From Pseudomonadales bacterium (lineage in GTDB: Bacteria > Pseudomonadota > Gammaproteobacteria > Pseudomonadales > Pseudohongiellaceae), in assembly GCA_022360535.1 (NCBI GenBank), contig JAKSCP010000431.1, forward strand, positions 1-7,306: a stretch of DNA of 7,306 nucleotides. The letters are read 5' to 3'. A model generated the notes under the pieces. That model did not search any database. It had not been told where the DNA came from and worked only from the letters and a program-made list of their open reading frames with translations. The stretch's first letter is position 1. Each line of letters opens with the position of its first letter. The translations under genes were made by a program, and so were the position numbers. Positions 1-5,432 of this stretch are shown here, one piece after another.

Positions 1-139
1 TATCCTGGCACCAGATCAGGCTGCAGACCTGGTTGCTCTGCAGCCAAGAGTAGCAGTAAAGATTTCGATGGGTAAAGTAGGGAAAAAGTACCTAACGGTA
101 AGGTTCTGGTTCCTAGCGATTGTCACTGGCAGTCGGTGA
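1..139 (+). CDS. Possible C-terminal tail of an unknown gene entering from the left edge
   Basis: The second plus-strand frame is open from base 2 to a TGA at 137-139 and gives 45 codons. Its first part looks coding in composition (residues rich in Ala, Leu, Asp, Gln and Val, with the start reading LAPDQAADLVALQ), while the last 20 residues are basic and aromatic. I do not recognise a family. If real, the gene would converge on the cytochrome gene and overlap its 3' end by 25 to 27 bases. One minus-strand frame is also open across the same stretch, so an open frame this short is weak evidence. The alternative is that bases 1-112 are simply intergenic. No GC-rich hairpin with a T-run is visible here. 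Confidence 0.2.
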   Translation, partial: ILAPDQAADLVALQPRVAVKISMGKVGKKYLTVRFWFLAIVTGSR

Positions 140-637
140 CAGCTCACCATAGATGTTCATAGTCGGAAGGTCCGGCTTGAAATCTATATGGCAGCTCTCA
201 CAGATATCCACTATTTCATCACCAGCTCGTCCTATGAGTTCCGTGTCTTTGCTGCGGGCAGCATTGATCGCACGCCCAGCGGCTTCGGACAGGGCATTGG
301 CATACTCTGTCCATTCGCTGCGTCCAGTCCACATGGTGTCGACCGGACCTGAGCCGGGAATGGTAATGAGTGATCCACCCAGTTGCAGTTGTCTGGCGAG
401 ATGTTCAAGTTCCCGCCAGTCACGATCACTTTGCGGATTGCGCCAGGCAGCTACCCAAATGGGATCTGCTGAATGATTGATTAAGGAAGCCATCACTTCG
501 TTAATGCTCATTGGCAACCTGAATTCCTCGGCTTCGTCTGGAGAGGGTATGCAGCGGGTCAAAGCGATTGCGATGCTGGCTAGTAGTACCGTTGTTCGAA
601 CTCGTCTAAACAACCACCAGGATTGGTCTTGTTTCAT
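113..637 (-). CDS. Small exported c-type cytochrome (class II / cytochrome c'-like), mono-heme
   Basis: The gene encodes 174 residues. A CESCH heme-attachment motif (Cys146, Cys149, His150) sits near the C-terminus and is followed by IDFKPDLP. That placement, with helical sequence before it and a CxxCHxxF signature, is the pattern of class II (cytochrome c'-like) cytochromes, where heme binds at the end of a four-helix bundle. The N-terminus has two arginines at 11-12 and a hydrophobic stretch at about 13-27, followed by Cys29. This is an export signal or membrane anchor; the residues before Cys29 (LTR) do not make a proper lipobox, so lipoprotein status is doubtful. The body has conserved-looking segments (SINEVMASLINHSADPIW, GTGP-like GSGPVDTMW) that recall a proteobacterial family of uncharacterised periplasmic cytochromes. 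The start is supported by AGGAG at 644-648, six bases upstream. The likely role is electron transfer or ligand binding in the periplasm; partner unknown. An FNR-like site lies about 90 bases upstream. Confidence 0.82.
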   Translation of the reverse strand: MKQDQSWWLFRRVRTTVLLASIAIALTRCIPSPDEAEEFRLPMSINEVMASLINHSADPIWVAAWRNPQSDRDWRELEHLARQLQLGGSLITIPGSGPVDTMWTGRSEWTEYANALSEAAGRAINAARSKDTELIGRAGDEIVDICESCHIDFKPDLPTMNIYGELSPTASDNR

Positions 638-643
638 GATCGG

Positions 644-648
644 CTCCT
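644..648 (-). promoter_or_regulatory. Ribosome binding site of the cytochrome gene
   Basis: On the minus strand the sequence AGGAG lies six bases before the ATG at 637-635. It fixes this ATG as the start. It overlaps the 3' arm of an inverted repeat (646-652 with 665-671), so it could be partly masked in the mRNA. Confidence 0.7.
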
Positions 649-671
649 ATCACTACGAGTGACTTGATAGG
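646..671 (-). repeat. Inverted repeat in the cytochrome 5' leader, overlapping the ribosome binding site
   Basis: The plus strand reads CCTATCA at 646-652 and TGATAGG at 665-671, a perfect 7-base inverted repeat with a 12-base spacer. A competing perfect 5-base pair, TCACT (650-654) with AGTGA (658-662), lies inside it. In the cytochrome mRNA the downstream arm TGATAGG runs straight into the Shine-Dalgarno AGGAG and shares its AGG. The stem is short and AT-containing, so function is only a possibility. Confidence 0.35.
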
Positions 672-692
672 TTCAGTGTGGAGCCAGACAGG

Positions 693-716
693 GCATTGCT
701 CAATGCAATTCGATTG
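693..716. promoter_or_regulatory. Two adjacent operator-like dyads upstream of the cytochrome gene
   Basis: GCATTG-CT-CAATGC (693-706) is a perfect 6-base dyad with a 2-base centre. It abuts CAAT-TCG-ATTG (706-716), a perfect 4-base dyad. Both lie between the FNR-like site and the cytochrome start. They resemble binding sites of a dimeric regulator, but I cannot name one, and short dyads of this size do occur by chance. Confidence 0.3.
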
Positions 717-721
717 TTCTA

Positions 722-735
722 TTGATACAGGTCAA
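722..735 (-). promoter_or_regulatory. FNR/Anr/Dnr-type regulator binding site
   Basis: The plus strand reads TTGAT-ACAG-GTCAA, matching the FNR-family consensus TTGAT-N4-ATCAA at 9 of 10 defined positions. It lies in the 152-base gap between selB and the cytochrome gene, centred about 91 bases upstream of the cytochrome ATG. If it acts as a class II site (centre near -41.5), transcription would start near 687 and leave a leader of about 50 bases. No good -10 hexamer is visible at the matching spacing. FNR-family proteins respond to loss of oxygen or to nitric oxide, which suits a c-type cytochrome. Confidence 0.5.
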
Positions 736-779
736 TCGCGAAAACTGAAGTGTGCAAGATTTAAATTTTTGATTACTAA

Positions 780-798
780 TTCGGTGTATTTAACCGAA
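780..798 (-). terminator. Weak hairpin spanning the selB stop codon
   Basis: TTCGGT (780-785) and ACCGAA (793-798) form a perfect 6-base stem whose 7-base loop holds the selB TAA (792-790). On the minus strand only a mixed TTAGTAATC follows, not a T-run, so this is at best a weak terminator or an mRNA 3' structure. No better terminator is visible after selB, so read-through into the cytochrome gene is possible. Confidence 0.2.
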
Positions 799-2757
799 GA
801 TGTTTTCCTTCTGAGTGCGGATAAAGCGGGCATTGTCTTCACGGCGCGTAAAACCAATCCGGTCGAAGTACTCCAAAATCTCTATGCAGAGATTGCGTCC
901 TATGCCAGATGCATCGCGGAATTGAATGACGGAAAAGCCGCTATCTGCATCATTGGATTCAGCCAGTTGCTCGGTAAATTCTGCAAGCTCGGCGATAGTC
1001 TCGGGTAAGTAGTGCCTATTATCAGCTACTCGAATCAGTATTCCTGACTTTGTGCATTGCTTGAGTATTCGTTCCAGGGGCTTGAGCGGGATGTTTGTAA
1101 GATCCACCAATTCCCTCGTCCTCGGTGGAATGTTTCCAGCGTTTTTCAGAATCGGATGAATCTTGGCAAGAAACTGCTCCTCTTCCTGGCTCAAACTCGC
1201 CTGGTGATTGGGCAGGTGCAGAACAGTTCCAGTGCGGCTGAGGACTGCTTGCTGGATCATCAGCTCAAGGATTGCATTCAAGAGCAGGGGGGAACTCTGA
1301 AAATCCAGTGCGCTGTTGAGCTGCGGTTCACTAATACCCGGTGAGCTTCGGTTAGCAGTATGAAAGGAGTCGATCTGTTTGAGGATTTGGGTGTTGAAAT
1401 CCGCGAAGTGCGACTTTAATAGCAGTCGGGGGCTGTCTGAGCCTTTTAGAGTTAGTGTGACCGTGCGTTCACCCATCCGATCAACTAGTGAGCGGAAGGC
1501 GGCGGTAGTCAGATCATAATTGCAAGAGAATTGTTTGCAATCGACGCCAAAAGGGCTTGTTTCGAGCAGCGCAACGAGAGCCTCAGGTGCCGGGTTTCGC
1601 TTGCTCTTGAGTTCAATTAGTCTGGTTTCGCTGGATCGACCTTTGCGTGGCACAAAGATATCGAGTACTTGACCGCCGCCAATGGTGTTTTTGGCTGCGG
1701 GGTCGCGGATGACAAAACGATCACCGTAGTGAGCATGCATCGGTTGCTGCGAGCGGACCTGGTAAATGCTGTCAGCTTCATCGAGCGCACGGATATTTAC
1801 TACGTGGTGCGTGGCACCGATGTAGAGGTGGTATTGAGTACTGGATCTGAGTCTTACCTCTTCATCCAAAAACGCCAGTTCAGTATCGATTCGAAAGCAG
1901 GGTTGATAACTCGCTTTCTCCTGCAGCCAATCTCCTCTCTGCACCTTATCGTGAGAAACATTGATATTCACGGCAGCCCGCTGGCTGGCTTGCAGCTGTT
2001 GAATAGCATGGTCGTCGAGTCGAAGTCCGCGAATCCTTACCTCCTCCCCGGTTGCACTGAGGACCAGTTGCTCTGCGTTTCGCAGTTGTCCCTGTTTGAG
2101 CGTGCCGGTGACCACGGTGCCGATGCCTTTAACGCTGAAACTCCGGTCCACAAGAAAGCGAGTGCGGTGTTCTCCTGTTGTTAAGCTTACCGTATGAGCC
2201 GCTTTTTCTTTTAGATGGTTCAGTAGCTCGGGCGTTCCTTCTCCACTCAAATTATCTATGGGGAAGAATTTTGCATTCTCGAAATTTTTTGTATTCAGTA
2301 GTTGCGCAACCGCGATTTCAGTTTCTTTTAACTGCTCTTTGGATGCGCGGTCAGTCTTGGTAAGTGCAACCACTACTTGCCGTATCCCTAACAACTGCAA
2401 TATGGAAAGATGCTCCCTTGTTTGCGGCATAACACCGTCGTCGCAGGCTACTACCAAGAGCGCATGGGCTACACTGCCAACTCCTGCCAGCATATTGGGA
2501 ATAAAATCAGCATGTCCTGGCACGTCAACAAAACCGAGAGTCACTTGATCGCCAGAATTGGCAGGGTCATTGAAGTGATGATAGGCATATCCCGGGTTGA
2601 TGGTGAGGCCGCGCGCACGTTCTTCCTTGAGAGTGTCGGTATCGACACCCGTTAGATGTTTGATGAGCGAAGTCTTGCCATGATCGACATGCCCGGCAGT
2701 GGCCATGATCAGCTGCCGGGAAGTGGTGGAATCCTGATGATGCTCGTGATCAGGCAT
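790..2757 (-). CDS. selB: Selenocysteine-specific translation elongation factor SelB
   Basis: The protein has 655 residues; E. coli SelB has about 614. SelB is a cytoplasmic GTPase that carries Sec-tRNA to the ribosome at UGA codons marked by a SECIS element. The GTPase domain is complete: G1 GHVDHGKT (22-29), switch I RGLTINPGYAY (49-59), G3 DVPGH (78-82), G4 TKTD (133-136) and a G5-like DNLSGEG (168-174). The TKxD form of G4 and the GYAY sequence after switch I are SelB traits that separate it from EF-Tu. The second domain has the typical FLVDRSFSVKGIGTVVTGT (201-219) and RGDWL (274-278); domain III ends near RDPAAKNTIGGGQVLD (351-366). The C-terminal part (about 380-655) is the SECIS-binding winged-helix region, ending with RDASGIGRNLCIEILEYFDR. 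Seventeen residues precede the usual SelB start (Met18). It lies 20 bases after the permease stop with no Shine-Dalgarno, suggesting co-transcription and translational coupling. No other sel gene is in the window. Confidence 0.95.
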   Translation of the reverse strand: MPDHEHHQDSTTSRQLIMATAGHVDHGKTSLIKHLTGVDTDTLKEERARGLTINPGYAYHHFNDPANSGDQVTLGFVDVPGHADFIPNMLAGVGSVAHALLVVACDDGVMPQTREHLSILQLLGIRQVVVALTKTDRASKEQLKETEIAVAQLLNTKNFENAKFFPIDNLSGEGTPELLNHLKEKAAHTVSLTTGEHRTRFLVDRSFSVKGIGTVVTGTLKQGQLRNAEQLVLSATGEEVRIRGLRLDDHAIQQLQASQRAAVNINVSHDKVQRGDWLQEKASYQPCFRIDTELAFLDEEVRLRSSTQYHLYIGATHHVVNIRALDEADSIYQVRSQQPMHAHYGDRFVIRDPAAKNTIGGGQVLDIFVPRKGRSSETRLIELKSKRNPAPEALVALLETSPFGVDCKQFSCNYDLTTAAFRSLVDRMGERTVTLTLKGSDSPRLLLKSHFADFNTQILKQIDSFHTANRSSPGISEPQLNSALDFQSSPLLLNAILELMIQQAVLSRTGTVLHLPNHQASLSQEEEQFLAKIHPILKNAGNIPPRTRELVDLTNIPLKPLERILKQCTKSGILIRVADNRHYLPETIAELAEFTEQLAESNDADSGFSVIQFRDASGIGRNLCIEILEYFDRIGFTRREDNARFIRTQKENIFG

Positions 2758-2777
2758 TGTAGTGGCTGAAGCTGGGG

Positions 2778-4568
2778 TCAGCCTGTACTCGGTCTATTGA
2801 ATTTTACGATGTGGTAAACAATCGTTGCCACGATCAGCGCGGCGACAATAAATCCTGCATTAAAAACACCGCTGCTCATGTTCACGATACCGTAGCCTAT
2901 CGCCCCAGTCATCAATGCGTAGTAAAAGAATGGCAACAAGGTCTTGCGAATAACCGAGCCTTCTTTGCCTACCAGTCCTGCTACTGCGGAGGCGGCCACA
3001 ACATTGTGTACGCATATGATGTTCCCTGATGCGCCGCCAACGGCTTGTAGGGCTACTATCCAGGTTGGGTCTACCAGAATACGCTCCCCGACTCCGAACT
3101 GAAACAAGGAAAACATCATATTGCTGACGGTATTGCTGCCGGCAACGAAGGCGCCCAGGCCGCCGATGAAGGTAGAGAAGAAGGGCCATGCAGAACCCGC
3201 CAGGTTTGCCACTCCTTCGGCCAGGGCAATCGGCATCTGCTCATAACCAGCCGCTCCACCGCTGGAGTTGATGAACACCTGCACCATGGGCACGGTGAAC
3301 ACCAGTGCCGTAGAGGCGGGAATGAGTGTCTTCAAGGAACCGGAAAAAGCCGTCTTATAGGAGCTGCCGCGCATCCCGTGCAGCAGGATTGTAATTAATG
3401 AAACCAGGATGAAGATTGTTCCCGGAGACCACAGCGGTTGAAACGAATGGGTGATATCACTGCCAAAAATTTGTGGCCACACCCAGGTGATGAACGGTGA
3501 GTCGTCACGCAAAAAAGCACTCAGGTTGAGAAATCCCACTTGCAGTCGGGTTAGGACCAGCAGTCCAGCCACAAAAAGGTAAGGTGACCAGGCACGCATT
3601 AAGCTCATGGTGGTACCGGCATCTTCGTTGTCGGTCGCCTGTAAAGCGCCAGTCCACTCCGATTCCCAATTGGCTTTATCGTCAAAATCCCAGGCTTCTT
3701 CTTGCGTTGGCATTAGAAATCCTTGCCTTGCTGCCGTGACAACTATCGCCAGGCCGATGAGGCCACCAAACATCGATGGGAACTCTGGGCCCAGTAAAGA
3801 CGCTACAGCGTAGTAGGGGATGGTCATGGAAAAGGCTGCAAACAAAGCAAACTTCCACACCTTGAATCCGTCGGCAAAGGAGCGGTTTTTGCCGAAGAAG
3901 CGGGTCATGATGGCGGTGACCATAAGTGGAATAAAAGTGCCGCCCAAAGCATGAATGAGTGCGACCTTGGTTGCGATAAAGCTCAGGAATGTATCCCATT
4001 CAGCGAATCCACGTTCGATAGCATAGGCCGTCATATTGGGGTCAGCTGAAAGTCCAGTATTGACACCTACCAGGATGGGTGTGCCCATGGCGCCGAATGA
4101 CACTGGAGTGCTTTGAATGATCATGCCAGCGACAACTGCTGCCATTGCCGGAAACCCAAGACCTACCATGAGTGGGACAGCGACAGCAGCAGGTGTGCCA
4201 AAGCCAGCCGACCCTTCGATAAATGAACCGAACAACCAGGCGATGATGATCACCTGGATGCGGCGGTCGGGAGTGATATCAGAAAACCCCTTGCGAATGG
4301 TGTTGATGGCGCCGCTTTCTCGCAGGGTGTTCAGCAGCAGAATTGCGCCGAATATGATGTAGATAAGTTCTGCCGCCACCATCAAGCCATTAACGCTAGC
4401 GGCAAGAATCTTGGTGGCCGATACTTGCCAGACCAGATAGGCAAGGCCGGCAGCGACGATATAAGCGATGGGCATTGCGCGGCTTGCAGGCCATCGCAGT
4501 AACACCAAAAAGATAGCAACTGAGATTATGGGTAGCAGCGATAGCGCGGCGAGAACAGCAGTGCTCAT
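2778..4568 (-). CDS. lctP: LctP-family lactate permease (L-lactate permease, TC 2.A.14)
   Basis: This 596-residue, strongly hydrophobic inner-membrane protein has about a dozen membrane segments, starting at residues 5-24 and 32-48 and ending at 571-588. Family signatures are GSFIEGSAGFGTP (114-126), STPVSFGAMGTPI (153-165), GAFVAGSNTVSN (472-483) and GGASGNIICVHNVVAAS (511-527), followed by GLVGKEGSVIRKTLLP. The first two match LldP/LctP closely. LctP proteins import lactate (and in some cases glycolate) by proton or cation symport; the exact substrate cannot be read from sequence. The acidic loop at about 287-318 is probably cytoplasmic or periplasmic and hydrophilic. Length is normal for the family (about 550-600). 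It is the first gene of a likely unit with selB, 20 bases downstream. No lactate dehydrogenase or LldR-type regulator gene is in the window. The start at 4568 follows an AT-rich leader with only a weak AAAG, so start confidence is moderate. Confidence 0.9.
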   Translation of the reverse strand: MSTAVLAALSLLPIISVAIFLVLLRWPASRAMPIAYIVAAGLAYLVWQVSATKILAASVNGLMVAAELIYIIFGAILLLNTLRESGAINTIRKGFSDITPDRRIQVIIIAWLFGSFIEGSAGFGTPAAVAVPLMVGLGFPAMAAVVAGMIIQSTPVSFGAMGTPILVGVNTGLSADPNMTAYAIERGFAEWDTFLSFIATKVALIHALGGTFIPLMVTAIMTRFFGKNRSFADGFKVWKFALFAAFSMTIPYYAVASLLGPEFPSMFGGLIGLAIVVTAARQGFLMPTQEEAWDFDDKANWESEWTGALQATDNEDAGTTMSLMRAWSPYLFVAGLLVLTRLQVGFLNLSAFLRDDSPFITWVWPQIFGSDITHSFQPLWSPGTIFILVSLITILLHGMRGSSYKTAFSGSLKTLIPASTALVFTVPMVQVFINSSGGAAGYEQMPIALAEGVANLAGSAWPFFSTFIGGLGAFVAGSNTVSNMMFSLFQFGVGERILVDPTWIVALQAVGGASGNIICVHNVVAASAVAGLVGKEGSVIRKTLLPFFYYALMTGAIGYGIVNMSSGVFNAGFIVAALIVATIVYHIVKFNRPSTG

Positions 4569-4757
4569 GATCTTTATTCTATTTTTAATATTGTTATTGG
4601 GAGCTGCGGCTCAGCTTAGCAGATATCCTCAAGTAAGATAAGCGGGGTTCGCGTGATAGAAATAGCGGCGTTACCAGACATTCTGTGCGTTGAAGATTTC
4701 TCGCCGGATAAGTGGAATAATGGGTATCGGGATAGGGACAAAAGGGGAGCTAAACCT
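4569..4757. promoter_or_regulatory. Divergent intergenic region between the permease and lemA
   Basis: These 189 bases must carry both promoters. Next to the permease the stretch 4571-4600 is very AT-rich. AGCTG (4602-4606) and CAGCT (4612-4616) form a perfect 5-base dyad around CGGCT, a possible operator in the permease leader. Toward the permease, TATCTT at about 4640-4635 is a weak -10 candidate. Toward lemA, TTGAAG at 4690-4695 resembles a -35, but the best -10-like sequence (AATAAT, 4716-4721) is 20 bases away, which is too far. No promoter can be fixed with confidence. An upstream in-frame ATG at 4653 would extend LemA by 35 residues, but this extension looks non-coding. Confidence 0.4.
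4744..4749 (+). promoter_or_regulatory. Ribosome binding site that decides the lemA start
   Basis: GGGGAG lies eight bases before the ATG at 4758. The in-frame ATG at 4653 has no comparable signal, and the sequence between them lacks the character of a LemA N-terminus, so 4758 is the start. Confidence 0.75.
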
Positions 4758-5354
4758 ATGGATATATCTCTCATAATCATACTTGTGGTTATTGCGATAT
4801 TCTTCTTCTATTTAGTTGGCATCTACAATCAGCTAGTCAGTCTGAAAAATCGTTATCAGAATGCCTTTGCCCAAATCGAAGTGCAGTTGAAGAGACGCTA
4901 CGATTTGATTCCAAACCTGGTAGAGACCGCGAAGGCATACATCAAGCATGAGCGGGAGACCTTGGAATCGGTAATTGCTGCGCGTAACGCAGCTGCATCA
5001 GGATTGGCGGCAGCGGCAGCTGACCCCGGTAATGCAGCAGCCATTCGAGAACTTGCAGGACAGGAGGGTGCTTTGGCAGGCGCGCTGGGGCGACTGAACG
5101 TGGTGATGGAGGCTTATCCAGATCTTAAAGCCAATCAGAACATGATGCAGCTTACTGAAGAGCTTACAGCGACAGAAAACAAAGTGGCGTTTGCAAGACA
5201 GGCGTTTAATGATCAGGTAATGTCTTACAATACCTATCGTCAATCATTCCCGCCTGTCGCAGTTGCTGGAATGTTCGGCCATGGCGCCGACGCGAGTCTC
5301 CTTGAGTTCGAAGACAGTGCTGAGATTCAAGAGGCGCCAACAGTCTCATTTTAA
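4758..5354 (+). CDS. lemA: LemA family membrane-anchored coiled-coil protein
   Basis: From the ATG at 4758 the protein has 198 residues, the usual LemA length (about 180-200). One N-terminal membrane helix (about 4-21) anchors it, with the rest predicted to be a helical bundle outside the membrane. The LemA signature blocks are present in order: NQLVSLKNRYQNAFAQIEV (24-42), LKRRYDLIPNLVETAKAY (44-61) and, after an Ala-rich region (77-112), EAYPDLKANQNMMQL (118-132) and ENKVAFARQAFNDQVMSYN (140-158). The tail ends in EAPTVSF, close to the APxVxF ending common in the family. LemA has no firmly known biochemical role; relatives are often encoded beside an M48-type metallopeptidase or a TPM-domain protein. 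Here neither is adjacent: the gene is flanked by a divergent permease and a convergent ppdK, and a terminator follows 38 bases after the stop, so it is probably transcribed alone. Confidence 0.93.
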   Translation: MDISLIIILVVIAIFFFYLVGIYNQLVSLKNRYQNAFAQIEVQLKRRYDLIPNLVETAKAYIKHERETLESVIAARNAAASGLAAAAADPGNAAAIRELAGQEGALAGALGRLNVVMEAYPDLKANQNMMQLTEELTATENKVAFARQAFNDQVMSYNTYRQSFPPVAVAGMFGHGADASLLEFEDSAEIQEAPTVSF

Positions 5355-5392
5355 AGCTGAGAGCGTGATCGACGATTGTGTGATTCGGAAAT

Positions 5393-5418
5393 CGAGACTG
5401 TCAGCGAAGACAGTCTCG
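5393..5418. terminator. Bidirectional intrinsic terminator between lemA and ppdK
   Basis: CGAGACTGTC (5393-5402) and GACAGTCTCG (5409-5418) form a perfect 10-base stem with a 6-base loop (AGCGAA). One G-T wobble and one A-T pair can extend it to 12 pairs. It sits midway between the lemA stop (5352-5354) and the ppdK stop (5433-5435), two convergent genes. T-rich tracts are short on both sides (GTGTTT on the plus strand, GATTTCC on the minus strand), so termination efficiency is uncertain, but position and symmetry fit a shared terminator. Confidence 0.72.
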
Positions 5419-5432
5419 GTGTTTACATAGTG

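Noticed and set aside
1..60. CTGCAG repeats and CAGG/CCTG pairs as a terminator
   Set aside because: The stems are short and interrupted, and no T-run follows on either strand.
137..139. TGA as a possible selenocysteine codon, given selB nearby
   Set aside because: The frame after this TGA is only the antisense of the cytochrome gene and gives no plausible protein, and no SECIS-like hairpin was evident directly after it.
153..476. 107-codon plus-strand open frame opposite the cytochrome gene
   Set aside because: The minus strand encodes a heme motif, an export signal and a good ribosome binding site; the plus frame shows none of these.
590..606. GTTCGAAC resembling a tRNA T-loop, considered because tRNA-Sec might lie near selB
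   Set aside because: It falls inside the cytochrome N-terminal codons and no acceptor stem, anticodon arm or long variable arm can be placed around it.
664..1008. 114-codon plus-strand open frame starting in the selB-cytochrome gap
   Set aside because: Most of it is antisense to the last selB winged-helix domain, and its start lies within the cytochrome regulatory region.
1669..2184. 171-codon plus-strand open frame
   Set aside because: It is antisense to domains II and III of selB, which are clearly conserved, and has no family features of its own.
4653..4757. Longer LemA start at 4653 adding 35 residues
   Set aside because: The added segment is charged, does not resemble a LemA N-terminus and has no Shine-Dalgarno, whereas the ATG at 4758 has GGGGAG eight bases upstream and leads directly into the membrane helix.
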